The notes beneath the pieces were generated by a model. The model worked only from the letters and a program-made list of their open reading frames with translations. It did not search any database and was not told the origin of the DNA. Made by a program: the position numbers and the translations under genes. A stretch of DNA of 64,000 bases, from positions 11,908,546-11,972,545 of the forward strand of contig JAJEKV010000009.1 in NCBI GenBank assembly GCA_021234155.1, written 5' to 3'. This document shows positions 26,332 to 37,300 of this stretch, piece by piece (position 1 is the stretch's first letter; every line of letters begins with the position of its first letter). Source of the DNA: Isoetes taiwanensis (taxonomy: Eukaryota > Streptophyta > Lycopodiopsida > Isoetales > Isoetaceae).

Positions 26332-26659
26332 GCCGTTAGAGGGGGGGAGGAGGGGATTGTGGCTGCCCCAACAACTGCTTTGGTAGATTCATAGTGAAAG
26401 AACTTGTGGAAGCCCGATCAATCTACAAGGAGAAAACTCATGACGCTAGAAAAACTTATATTTACAATATCATAGAACATGCATTTGGGCCGTCACCTGA
26501 TGTCAGGAACAGGAGATTTCCTATTGGTGGGAAATGGATATGAAGCAGTGCAGTAACAACCATACTAGGTATTTCAGCCTCTACATGGTGGCGATTAAGA
26601 CGGAACCAAAAGAAGGGGGCTCAAATAGGTTGGCATGGTAATCGGGGAAAGGCGAGGAC
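26332..26659. other. Probable intron or decayed coding sequence
   Basis: No clear frame. It lies between two transposase-like segments and may have been coding. Confidence 0.3.
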
Positions 26660-27385
26660 AACCCCCAGGGTGCTTGCAGCTCAGAGTTTATTCGAGAAGT
26701 TTGTTAACTATCATGCTGAGAGTATGCCTCACAAAAGTGCGGTTGATGAAGAGGGATGCAGGAAAGTAGTTCGAATGTTGCCTGCATATTTCACACAAAA
26801 AGTGATTTTACAAATGATCAACAATCTTCTAGAGGAAATGGGTGTGGACAAGATTTCACAATCAGCCTTCAGCAAGCTCTGGAGTAAGCATTTTTCAGAT
26901 GTCGAAAGAATGCAATATAATAACTTCTCAAAGTGCAATATATGCGTGGATTTGTTAGATAAGCTCGAGAAGTCGAAGCTTGAGGTGGAAAGATCAGCGG
27001 TTCGGAAGGAAATGAGAACTCACACGATGGAGCAAATGTCATGTCGATCAACATACTGGATGTGGAGATGCTTGTCTATAATGGAACCAGAGAATTTTCT
27101 ATGCGTCATTCATGACAAGATGGATCAGCAAAAAACCTGTTTGCCCTAGTTTAGGGCTATACCAAAGTCTGTTGCAAGGTCTTTCCCATTGCAAATATCA
27201 CTAGCTGGATTCATAACTCATGGCCAGGGAGCAGTGCATCACGGTCATTTTACATTAGAATGGGTGATGGTCCAAACTTCCATATTGGTAGCATTGCAAA
27301 AGCATTGCACGATTTGGAACATGGTTTTAATGGAGATGTTCATTCTTGTAAGCCATTGCAACATCTCTTCAAGGCATTGCATATG
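26660..27385 (+). pseudogene. DUF7869-like transposase N-terminal and central part
   Basis: The frame 26670-27149 reads FSKLWSKHFSDV, then FSKCNICVDLLDKLEKSK and IHDKMDQQKTCLP. After a stop, the second frame at 27260-27385 reads FHIGSIAKALHDLEHG. This block order (zinc-like 'KC..C..L', the acidic 'HDKMD...K', then 'IGS.AK.L.DLE') is that of plant proteins carrying DUF7869, a transposase-related nuclease found in bryophyte, lycophyte and fern genomes. One in-frame TAG at about 27147 and frame changes make it non-functional. It runs without a gap into a PIF/Harbinger transposase, an unusual join. Confidence 0.5.
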
Positions 27386-28090
27386 TATATGGTGTTGTTG
27401 ATGGGTCCCACATTTTTTTATGGAGGAAACCCAAAAAGAGTGACAAAGGTGATGACCATTACAGTCGACATAAAAGGCACTCATGTCTTTTGAAATGTAT
27501 TGTCACACACAGCAAGTTGTTTATAAATGTATGTGTTACAAGAACTGGAGCAGTCCGTGACTCAAATCAGTTCAAGAAGAGTTCCATATACAATGAAATT
27601 GTCTCCAAACTAATTCTGAAAGAACCAGTTGTAACCTTGAGTGACAGAAAATTGAAGAAAGGTCAACCCACTGAAGATCGAATCCAGGTTAACATTCCAC
27701 CACTTTTACTTGGTGATTCTGCCTACGCTGCCAGACCCTTCCTTCAGAAAGTGTTTCCACAGAATCATGGTCCTTATGGCAAGTTTAACAAAGGGATTTG
27801 CAGGGATAGAGTGTGTGGAAAATGGGTTTGGGATTGTCAAAGAGAAATTCAGAATTCTCAAACATCTGCCTGTGCATGTTGGAAAGGCCTCCAAGATCAT
27901 ACATGCAGCCTGTGTGCTTTGGAACTTCTGTATTATGGAAGACATGAGATGGGACATGTTGCCAATTGAAGAAGAACCTGAACCAGTTTATTACTATGAA
28001 ACTGAAGCTATGAACAGGAGTCTAAAAAAACAAGGAGATCAGATGAGGCATGTGTTGTTTGAAAACTTGGATGGCCATATCTTGCTGTAA
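27386..28090 (+). pseudogene. PIF/Harbinger transposase (HARBI1-like nuclease)
   Basis: From about 27386 one frame reads VYGVVDGSHIFLW, the first catalytic Asp context ('GAIDGTHI' in the family). It continues through HYSRHKRHS and AVRDSNQFKKSSIY to ILLLGDSAY-like PPLLLGDSAYAARPFLQKVF, the second catalytic Asp. After a frameshift near 27790, the third acidic context appears as CVENGFGIVKEKFRIL, followed by the C-terminal VGKASKIIHAACVLWNFC block. All three DDE residues are therefore present but split over two frames. These enzymes cut and paste PIF/Harbinger elements and need a partner Myb-like protein; a candidate lies on the opposite strand at 29.4-29.8 kb. Confidence 0.75.
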
Positions 28091-28620
28091 AATTTGATGA
28101 TTTTGTCAACAGACTTTTTTGATAATTTGTTCATGTTTTAAGTTTATAAATAATATTGATTTGATTTGATTTGATACCCTAATGATTCTTAAATACTAGT
28201 AACACCAGTAACATGACATAAATAAAGTTGAATGAGAAATTATATTCAAAGTGGTACTGTATTACAACTGCAGTTGTAGTACATGAAAATGAAATTGGCC
28301 ACATTTTTGGCCTGCTCCTTAGACCCTAAAAAACTCCAGTGAAATTTAAAACATACTCTTAGCCACTCCATGACTAGTGATCTACAATAACAGAAATAAT
28401 TAGAAAGTGAAGACAAAACAGAGAAAACCTGTCAAGTAGATAAGGATGCACAGTTGAAGACAGAAACATTAAAATAACAGTTGTTGACAAAATAAAACAG
28501 TTTTTTATTCATCGAAATTTGTTACATACTGCTGAGGGGAATTCCAGGGCATTTCATAGGAAAATAAGTGGCTTTATAAAAAAACATAACAGAATTTAAA
28601 AAAAAAAAAATTTTTGGCTA
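28091..28620. other. Convergent intergenic region
   Basis: AT-rich, without frames. It lies between the 3' end of the transposase and the 3' end of the minus-strand frames. A TTTGATTTGA repetition is at about 28158. Confidence 0.4.
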
Positions 28621-29132
28621 GAGCTCCTTTGCTGCTTAAGCACATAGCTCACAGGTTTGTGTGACCTTCTTGATTTCATGCAGAGCCCATTTCCCATGAT
28701 GCAGCATGTAGATACACTCCACATGGGCCGCCTGCTTCAGAGGTGCAGCTTTAGCCCAAGCCAAGATCTCAGCTTTTAAAATAACTCCCATGTCCAAAAA
28801 GCTCATCACAGCCCGTTGTGACAGAGAGCAATGGATGACTTTGTGGCTGAGAACTTCGACTTCTTCACTTTTCTCTTCAATAGTTGGCGAGGAATCCTGA
28901 TGTTCATCGACCACTGGATCTGCAGGAGGAGGAGCAGGGGCCCACATGCTGGAGGAGGAGGACTCTTTATCAACTTCTTTTGTTGAAGTCTCCGGCCAAG
29001 AAGAATAATCAAAGTAATAATTGAGGTCTCATGGGAGGCTTCAGAAGAATCCACACTCCTCAAGGGAGTTTCTTCGGATGAAGACATGGAAGACAGAGGG
29101 CTGAGAGAACTCCTTGGATGCTTTGGTGCCAT
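28621..29132 (-). CDS. Minus-strand hypothetical frames, possible Harbinger accessory ORF C-terminus
   Basis: A start context at 29132 (MAPKHPRSSLSPLSSMSSSE) opens a Ser/Pro-rich frame. An overlapping frame (28636-28947) carries an acidic linker and a more ordered, Ala/Leu-rich end (AEILAWAKAAPLKQAAHVEC). A single splice or frameshift near 28940 would join them. I recognise no domain. The convergent position relative to the transposase suits a two-ORF DNA transposon. Confidence 0.3.
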
Positions 29133-29408
29133 TTTTTTTTATGAATAGTTTGTGCGTAGAAGCGATCTTTAAATGGGATAAATTGACAAGACAAGCATTT
29201 AATGATATATGCCATGATATCTATATGCCTAGATTGAAGTACCAATCATTGAATATTGAAACAGTTAACCAATTTGAGACATTTGCAAAAAAAGGGCTCA
29301 TTTGAAATAACAGAATGTAGGAAAGTGAAAATCATACTTCTTTGTTCTTGGCTGCCAGTTTGGAAATTTCAAGAAGTGTGTCCTTTGTCATCTGACATAT
29401 GCTCTGAG

Positions 29409-29815
29409 TCATTGCTTTGGCATTTCATGCTTTCTGGGGCTTCTTGAATTATCTATATTGACATTGACATTGGAAGTGTCTTCGGTACTCTCAAAAGGAT
29501 CATCAAAAGCAGCATTAGATCCAACAGTTTCATAGAAACTGTCAGAAAAGTTAGTGTGCAAATCTGCTGCCTCAAAAGCTTCATTCCCAAAGTCCCCATC
29601 ATCCCTAGCCCCTGAAATGGGGTTATCTGATGTCACTCCATACTTGACTTCGTTCATTCTTTCATACCACTGCCAACTTGAAGGCTCTGGACCGGTATGA
29701 CTAGCCTCTTTCTCATGCTTGAATTTATCTCATTTGTTCTTCAGTTGCCTGACTTCCACTAATCCACCAACAATTGGCTGTAACATTTTATGTCGATAGG
29801 CCTGTGAGATACATA
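29409..29815 (-). pseudogene. Myb/SANT-like DNA-binding fragment (PIF/Harbinger ORF1 type)
   Basis: The minus-strand reading near 29760-29640 gives VRQLKNK, then (after a stop) KFKHEK and WQWYERMNEVKYG, followed by an acidic, Asn/Asp-rich tail down to 29409. The 'QLKNKW..LK' wording is characteristic of the Myb/SANT-like domain that serves as the DNA-binding partner of Harbinger transposases. One in-frame stop replaces the Trp codon position after QLKNK. Its closeness to the transposase at 27.4-28.1 kb supports, but does not prove, membership in the same element. Confidence 0.45.
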
Positions 29816-32009
29816 AACAATTTTTGTGTAAACGTGATATATTGTCTATAAATTCATCTCCTTCTTTTTTTGAATTTGTTGATTGACACAGAAAAAGAGG
29901 GATCATTTCTATAACCCGCTTTCATTGGCTGCAAGTCGATGATTCTAGATAGACGTTGCATGTGTAAACACCCATCTTAAAGTATAATAAACCTTATTTT
30001 CCATTTTCAAGTTTATATTCCAACTGCACACCCTCAAAGTCTTTGAGACAGACAGACAGACATGAGGGTTGTGGAACGGGCACAAGGCAAGAAGCCCAAA
30101 CAACAGAACAGGGAATGAAGACCAAAAGACCTGTTAAGACCATAAGAAATAACAGACTTTAGGCCTTATAGTTCCATTTGGAAAAGTAAGACCTTCAATT
30201 GCAATCCTAGAAATAGACGGTGCGATCTAATTCTAGGCCCTGATAAGGAGCAACCAGGAATAAGAAATAGATCCATAAACATAACTTTAAGGACAGAAGT
30301 ACGGGATACCCGTGGAATATAATAATGAAAAATATCTAGATAAGTTGATAAAAGAATAACTCAATTAACAGGTTACAAAGTAGACAAAAGAAATATGATA
30401 TTCAAATATATAAGATTTAAATATAACTACATAATGGCTGGAGGTTAAAACAACGACATATAATATTACAATAGTGCAGCAATATTGCAGATCTATGCTT
30501 GACTCATAAATAGCATACACGAAGCAACTAGTTCACAAGATAAAATTTATGACCAACCCAACAAAGGTGGTAGAACAACATATAACAACAAAATGGAGAA
30601 AAGTAGATAGATGTCACCAAGAAGCTAACTTCTGAAGTTAAATCTTGCAGATTTGAGCAGTGGTATTTGTGCATTGCACACCATGAAAAACACCACATGG
30701 AGGGATAAGTCTGGTTACCTGCAATGGAACCAAATGCAAGTTAGCCTAAGAAGGGTAAATGCAAAAGCCACAAACAGGTAAGCAGTGAACTCATCCGGCT
30801 TAACGCCTTTCACCATAAAACCAAACTATTAAATAAAAAAAAAAATAGATTTGGCAGTTAATAAACTCTAAAAAACGTTCTACTAAAATAGGAAAGGGGC
30901 AGTTTAGTTCCTGCAATGGCATATGTTTAATAGGTCAAATATGAAGAGTTCTAATGTTGCAAGAAACAATATTACAATTTAATAAGGCAAAAGCAAACTT
31001 AAAGGGATCCTGCAACCTTATTTTGGTAACCAATTGAAGCCAGACTATAAATCATAAATGGTACATGATTATATTTCTATCTAAGTGGAGCTTACACTAC
31101 TAAAGAACACAAGGAAACTATCTAGGATAGAATTCCTAAAGCTCGCTAAGAGAACCCGAACAATTCAAAGAAGAAATATTAATTTCTTAGATGGGCGATA
31201 ATAGCAAATTAAAGAGTGTAATAAGTGAATAAGGCTTAATAGCATTACATTACAAGAAATGGATAAGAATCAACAAGCCGCAGTCTAATCCAACAGTCTT
31301 ATCCTTCTGTTACAAGCGATTGAGATTTAGTTTTTCTGAAAATACACATTAAACGACATATTTCCCCATAAGGGTACCAAACTAAGGTGGTTGAATTCCT
31401 AAAATCACAACATATGTGTTCCATGACTATAATATGAGCCTACACGAGGGTAAATGTTAAACTTAAGTCTATAAAACACAATGATTTAAGAGAATCCTGC
31501 ACATTAGTAATATGTATATTTAACCATAAGCTTCTACTGGAGTTATATCTAAACCACACTAGAAGTGTTGCAACGTTAGATCCAAAACAAGCTATATCTA
31601 GAATTGGTAACCGTTTAGATGAACAAGTAGATCTTGAAATGGCAAGCTAAAAATAGTGGATCTATTAATTTATGCAAGGAACACAGTGAAAAATAAAGGT
31701 CTAGAAGGGTGCACCCAGAGACAATTATGATAACAGAGAAGGAAATGAATATGATGCTAAGTTTACAACTAGACTTAAGAAATATTAGAAATACTAGACT
31801 TCAAAATTACTGGCTGCATATAAATCAGACAAAGTACCAGTATGGGTTAAGTTTGAACTCCATGTCAAATGCTTGATACTTAAGTTAGCTATTATGTGGA
31901 ACAGAGCTATTAATTGTAGGAAAATTTAAATTATAGAGAGACATGATCAACAACACTTAAAATATAAAGAAGAGGCATATTAACATCTTGTAAAGGAACC
32001 TGATTCGCT
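29816..32009. other. 2.2 kb without recognisable genes
   Basis: AT-rich DNA, no frame above 60 codons, no repeat structure except a short (CAGA)4 at about 30048. It could be old intergenic or intronic sequence. Confidence 0.5.
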
Positions 32010-32367
32010 ATGTCGCCCAATTCGTTGTGCTGCCAGGATGCATGAGTATGTCTGCGACACGAACATCTAGACCATCTAAGATAGACTGGCAATCTATAAG
32101 CAAGCATTCAAGAGTATCCCATTGTTTGCTCCATTGATTCTTTTCAAGAACATGATGCACCGAGCCAATGCCGATTGCCTTCCTCATGCCATTGCCATCC
32201 GTAAATTGCGGTCATTCTGTATATGGGCTAGCATGAAATAAGGGAAGATCTGAGCTATTTAGGCAGAGAGATACACCAACGGCCATCTTTACTGGAATAA
32301 GAGTAAGGCAGACGACATAGATGCCAGCTTGTATAGATCGGAATGGAAGATACGAAGGTGCTGCCAT
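32010..32367 (-). pseudogene. Coding-like minus-strand stretch with one stop
   Basis: An ATG at 32365-32367 (minus) starts MAAPSYLPFRSIQAGIYVVC, and the same frame stays open for about 119 codons apart from one TGA at 32212-32214. The part after the stop (IGIGSVHHVLEKNQWSKQWD, then LDGLDVRVADIL) also has a natural composition. I do not recognise the protein. It may be a first exon of a host gene with a nonsense mutation, or two exons with an unrecognised short intron. Confidence 0.3.
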
Positions 32368-32738
32368 CGTGAACAATTAAGGTAATTCTGAAACCCTAAA
32401 GGAGAGACAAGCACTATTTCGAATATAGATGAATATCTCACAATGAAGAAAAGTTCATATCGCTAAAATTGTAATTACTCAAATTGCCTGATAATTATTT
32501 GGCGGAAACTGACAAAGATATTTACCAAAGGATATTTCTGCTTATTGGTTAGCATGATCTAACCTCCTGGAGTTTAAAAGCTTAAAGAATACCAAAAGAT
32601 GCCAGATGTTTAAAGTTCTACAGGTTTATGTATACGGGGAATGTTTAGATTATGAGACAAATTCGGCCTAGAAAATTACCGACGCCCACGGGAGGAATTT
32701 TTACCGCCGAATTTGGCGACGATCTAAACATTTGTGTA

Positions 32739-32773
32739 ACGTGAAATTGGGGTTTTGGGGAGGGGGGCATTTT
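32739..32773 (+). repeat. Left inverted terminal repeat of Crypton-like element
   Basis: GTGAAATTGGGGT, then after a 9-bp insertion GGGGGGCATTTT. Inverted, it matches 35861-35885 (GTAAAATTGGGGT, GGGGCATTTT). Confidence 0.55.
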
Positions 32774-33449
32774 ACGCCACGCCGGCCATTTTAATGTTCA
32801 TGTTTTTCATTGGGCGGAGGTCCCGGCTATGGCGCCGTCGTGGACGCCATTAAGCGTAAGCGTCGTCCGATCCGATCGCTTTTTATATTACGGTGGGATC
32901 GAGACCTATATTCTGATGTAATTTTGGAGAGGAGCGCCTTAGATTTTCCTAGTTTTTGGAAGAATCTTGATATTTCTGTGTCATTTTGGAGTTTTGGAGT
33001 GTCTTTTCGACTGGAAAGCCTTGAAGTTGATTCTCATTTCTTTTTCATCGATTTTGAAGAAGAGCTCAGATTTTCATGACTACTTTTTTTGAAGGATCCT
33101 TGTTTTGTTATATTTTCGTGGAGATTTTCGGGGGTTTTTCAACTGCAAGGCGTTGTGTGAGTAGGAATACTTTTAGTTTTTGCAGTAGATTCTTATTTTC
33201 TTGATTCTGACCTTCGATTTGTTGTTTCTTTCGGCAGCTGGAGCTTCAAGTTCAAGATCCAGAGTGTTAGGACGAGTCTGGCGACTTGTAGAAGAAATTT
33301 GTGAGCCAAGATTCTACTCTAGGTAAGCTTTCCTCGTGCATGTTGTTCTTTATGATGTTTTTTACTGTCTAATGTCATTTTTTTTTGCATGCAGAGTCTG
33401 AAATATATCAATAGTTAGTATTGTCATTCTTGTGTTATTTTTTAGATGT

Positions 33450-35528
33450 ATGACTCGAAGTCTGGAGTATACAGGAATGGCAGAGGTTCCAAGCTTTAGT
33501 GTTTTGTCTGATATTACCAATGAGCAGAATGAGCATGGTTGTGCCTCTGGCAGATTGGGAGAGAAGAAAAGTTTGGATTTCGAGGCAGAGATTAGTAAGG
33601 AGTTTTCAGAATCAGTGATTTCTGATTACATCACAAATGCAGAAGTTTCAGGAATGTTTGACAGACCAATTCTGCCCAAAAACCCTAGTATTCTTGGAAA
33701 GAATGGGGAGCGGATACCATTTATAGAGATCGATGAGAACCTTTGTAAAGAGGTTGATGCTGGAGGTGCAAAGAAGTCACAGAATAAAATCACATGGGCT
33801 AGAAATAGGTTTGATTTGTGGAGAGAGTATAGGGGAATTTCATGTGAGAAATCTGTTGAAGAGCTTGACCTTGTGGAGTTTGCCGGAATGCTTGAGCAGT
33901 TTATGCTGCAAGTAACCAAATTGGATGGCCAGCTTTATCCCACTGAATCGTAAGTATTATATTCTGTTATTTTTTTCTGTTATTGTATTCTGTTATTTTT
34001 TATTGTGACTATAAATTGGTTTTAATTATTGTGTTTTGTTTTACAGGTTGCAGGATCTATTCAGGAAATTTGGGAGTATGATTCGGCGTCATAGGGAAAT
34101 TCAAGCTGCAAAGGAAGGTCGTGTGGAATTTCCATTTGATATTCGTCATAGTCCTATCTTTGAGAGGGCAAGGTTGGCTTGTGTTGCAACAATGAGGAGA
34201 TCTAGAATGACTCCTGGTGTTTGTAAAAAGAGAAAAAAAGTTGAGGAGATTAGTTTTGCTGATGAGACAGCATTATTGAATGACATTGACCATCAGATAT
34301 ACCATAATCGAGGTCTACAACGACGGTTCCTGTATTATTGTGTTGCTAGGTTTGCCATTCGTGCAAAGAAAGAGTTGCATAAGCTTTTAATTACTGACTT
34401 TGTGGTTGGTTACGATGATGGTATAGAATACTTAGAATATTCTGAAAGGATTTCCAAGAATCATGATGTGGATATGAACCATTATCAGGAGGAATCCTTT
34501 AGACTACCTTGCAGGTGTTCCGAAGTTGATGTTGTCCTTACATACAAACAACTTGTTAGGCATCTACCTGTCATTGAGTGCAGTTCTGATCCTGCAAAGC
34601 CTGCTAAGAGGTTTGCGTTTATGCAGGTATGTATTTTTATCTGCTAGTATTTACCTTTTATTTCGTTATATTACTTGTTATTGTTTTAGGCAATTGTTTC
34701 TCCAAGGACTCCAGTATGGTATAACTCGAAGCTGAGGGTTAGTGGTCAGGCATTAGCGAGCTGGGTGAAATATATGATGAAGACAATAGGGATCGATGGG
34801 AATTTTTCTGGAAAATCAGGGAGGACAAGTGTGATACGTCGGATGGTTAGGGGACGCCCGGATCTTTGTTGGCATCTGCGATTCTTGGGCAAAGGACTAG
34901 TGAAGCATATCATAGGTAATATCATTGTTTTTTTTTTTGTTTCTTTGTTGATTTATAATATTTTCTTGCTGTGCAGATATGATAAGAATGTGGAATTGCG
35001 GGCGACTGTGGTTAGTAAGACTTTCGATGCTTCTGGAAATAGGCGAATGTTTGAGGATGTTTACAAGGAAGAACTGCAGCGACGGGATGAGTGTGAGAAA
35101 TGTGGAAGTGCGGTGCGCGTTTATTGGGTCGATGCACGCAGAAGATGGAGACGATAGCGATGGGCGATGTAGGGGCGGTGTTCGATGGATGTTGATTGTC
35201 CTCAGGATGTAGAATCTGGTAAGAAATTTGAGACATCTGGTTCTATTTCTGAACTTGCAAGTCGGGGAGTATAGGTGCTAGATTTGAAGAAACAGGGACT
35301 GGAATGAGTTGTAGATGCTACCTACTTGACATTGATGAAACTGAACTAGCAAAATGCCCAATAGCTCGCAGGGCTTTGAATCTGAATATCAATATCGGAA
35401 GTTCTTCAGGTACAAACATCTATGGTGGCTCATTCAACAACTGCACGTTCGTGGCTTCTGCTGAACTCGAGAAAGAATTTCAAGAGTTTATGATAGAGAA
35501 GAGATCGAAGATGCGTGATTCTCTGTAA
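33450..35528 (+). pseudogene. Crypton/DUF3504-type tyrosine recombinase gene with short introns
   Basis: Start ATG at 33450 (MTRSLEYTGMAEV). Exons: 33450-33949, 34047-34626, 34690-34915 and 34977 to about 35157; the introns are 97, 63 and 61 bp, all GT-AG. An N-terminal SAM-like core-binding region (SVEELDLVEFAGMLEQFML, then LDGQLYPTESLQDLF) is followed by a catalytic region: RFLYYCVARFAIRAKKEL (box with Arg), IEYLEYSERISKNH, and WYNSKLRVSGQALASWVKYM. Then comes a GKSGR motif where HxxR is usual, and finally GQRTSEAYHR-Y, with the Tyr codon (34978-34980) just after the last intron. The order and wording match the recombinase domain shared by Cryptons and the domesticated ZMYM2/QRICH1/KIAA1958 group. 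A frameshift between about 34850 and 34880 is needed to reach the Tyr. More frame changes separate a C-terminal piece (35304-35528; NIGSSSGTNIYGGSFNNCTF), an end type also seen in Cryptons. His-to-Lys and His-to-Gln replacements suggest reduced activity. Confidence 0.75.
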
Positions 35529-35860
35529 TTCTATTTCTGTATTTCTGAACAATGTAATTTTGTTTTTTGGATATCTGAAGATACTCTACAGGCTATTTGA
35601 AGATACTCTACAGGCTATTTTTGGATATTTGAAGATTTTGTTTCAATGTTTTGATTCAATGTTTTCAGTGTTTAATGTTTTGATTCAATCTTTTGATTCA
35701 ATGTTTTCTGTGTTTAATGTTTTGATTGTAATGTCTCGATGTCTTTAACTGAAAAAATTTCCAAACAGAATCACTGATTCTGGAAAATGGCCTGTGAGAA
35801 TGAGTGATTCCCGGAAAGAATCACTGCCACGTGGCAAACACGGATAGGCGGATGGAGCAG

Positions 35861-35885
35861 AAAATGCCCCACCCCAATTTTACGG
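35861..35885 (-). repeat. Right inverted terminal repeat of Crypton-like element
   Basis: AAAATGCCCCACCCCAATTT then TACGG, the inverse of the left end. Directly outside, GGTATAGGATATGTGTCTA occurs twice, at 35884-35902 and 35915-35933. Confidence 0.55.
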
Positions 35886-36360
35886 TATAGGATATGTGTC
35901 TAGGACATTCTTTGGTATAGGATATGTGTCTAAGATATTTTGCTACCAAGCACCACAGGGGGCAAGCTATTATGAAGATTCATCAGTCTATTATTTAACA
36001 TTAATAAGTTACATACCAAATCCAATGGTCAAAATTCGATCCAATGGTTACAAAATTTGGAAGCAATTCCAATTTGAAACCCATGGATATGAGGTCTATG
36101 AAGTCCGAATATGAACATATACTTAGAGATTATGAAAATACAAATTATTAAGATGAGAGATAGCTGGGACAGTGGCAATCCTAGCACATATAGTAGCCTA
36201 TACTATGAAATCAATCTGAAGATATACTGTCTAGAATAGTGTTCCAATAGGAACAAGGGAATCTGGCGTAAGAATATCACAACACCATCCGTTTCCAAAA
36301 AGGTAAAATAGAAACATTAGAACATTAGACTAAGGAGAATATACACTTGCATAACTCAGC

Positions 36361-36397
<37 letters not shown>

Positions 36398-37200
36398 AGC
36401 GGTAAAGCAGGCTTGGGAATGCATTGGGTTTTGGTTGCAGAGTTGGTGGAGGGATGCCTCTATGTTGCTCGATGAGGTTAGTGTAGATATTAAGAAAGAA
36501 TCAAAATCAGCAATAGAAGGAAGTAGAGTGCATTTTGTGTTCCAGTGTCTATATTAAGTCGAGACATTAAAGTTAAGAATGATTGTCAGTATAGATGAAA
36601 GAGCATTTTTTTCATGAAAGTCAAAAGCCATTTCATACCTCGGGCCTAAGTCGAAGTTAGGGTAAGCACTCAAGGTTATTGAAGAGTTTGAATGAGGTTG
36701 TATGATGGTTAAATCATTGGAGGTGGAGTTTCGCTATGACATCTTGTACCAGTTTAAAAGCAGTCCTCATACCTTATAAAAAAAATAGAACCTTCACATT
36801 ACAGATCATGTATCTATAATGTGGAGCAATCTCAAGCAAGCCTTATGCAATTAAATTGAGAGAATCCCACTTCCCATTTTAACCTGAATTAATCAGTTTT
36901 AAAGCTATTTAATGGTTTAATGGTGATATTGAAACACTCACAAGGAAAAAATGTCATTTTCTTGTAGCTAGTGCTTCCAGGGATGAATATGAAATTAACA
37001 ACTATCATTAGAGAATTCCATAGATCAATAAGCTTTTATTCTGTTGAGCTATTCTATCCAACTTATTGTTTTTGTGTGGCATGTTACTCCACTTGCATCC
37101 CATCATTTTTTTGCAATGCGGCATAGCTTAAATTGCGTACTCGAACCTGGAAAACTAAAGCAAATGAAAGATTAATGTTAGTTATAGATAAAAAGAAAAA
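35886..37200. other. No supported gene; contains A30 tract
   Basis: A pure run of 30 adenines at 36366-36395 may mark the 3' end of a plus-strand retrocopy or SINE-like element, but no body could be defined. The rest is unassigned. Confidence 0.4.
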
Positions 37201-37250
37201 CAGAGATGAGAAGAACTTATGCCAATCCATTTCCATGGACGTTAAAATAT

Positions 37251-37300
<50 letters not shown>
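37200..37300 (+). mobile_element. LINE 3' end with (TATC)n tail
   Basis: The segment CCATGGACGTTAAAATATTC runs straight into about 50 bp of (TATC)n (37251-37300). The GGACGTTAA block followed by a microsatellite recurs at 47735-47763 (+), 59921 (-) and 62691 (-), so this is a severely truncated LINE copy. Confidence 0.6.

Larger units (their letters stand above)
32739..35885 (+). mobile_element. Candidate Crypton-like transposon with inverted termini
   Basis: A 3.1 kb unit holds a tyrosine-recombinase gene in plus orientation between imperfect inverted repeats of about 25 bp. Subterminal sequence at the right has repeated AATCACT and GTGATTC words (35770-35830) and a CACGTGG. No clear target duplication is visible; the flanks share only GTA. 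The 5' leader (32810-33320) may be transcribed, with a 5' UTR intron starting CTAG|GTAAGC at 33324. Cryptons classically lack terminal inverted repeats, so either this is a variant type or the repeats belong to a host element that captured the gene. Confidence 0.5.
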
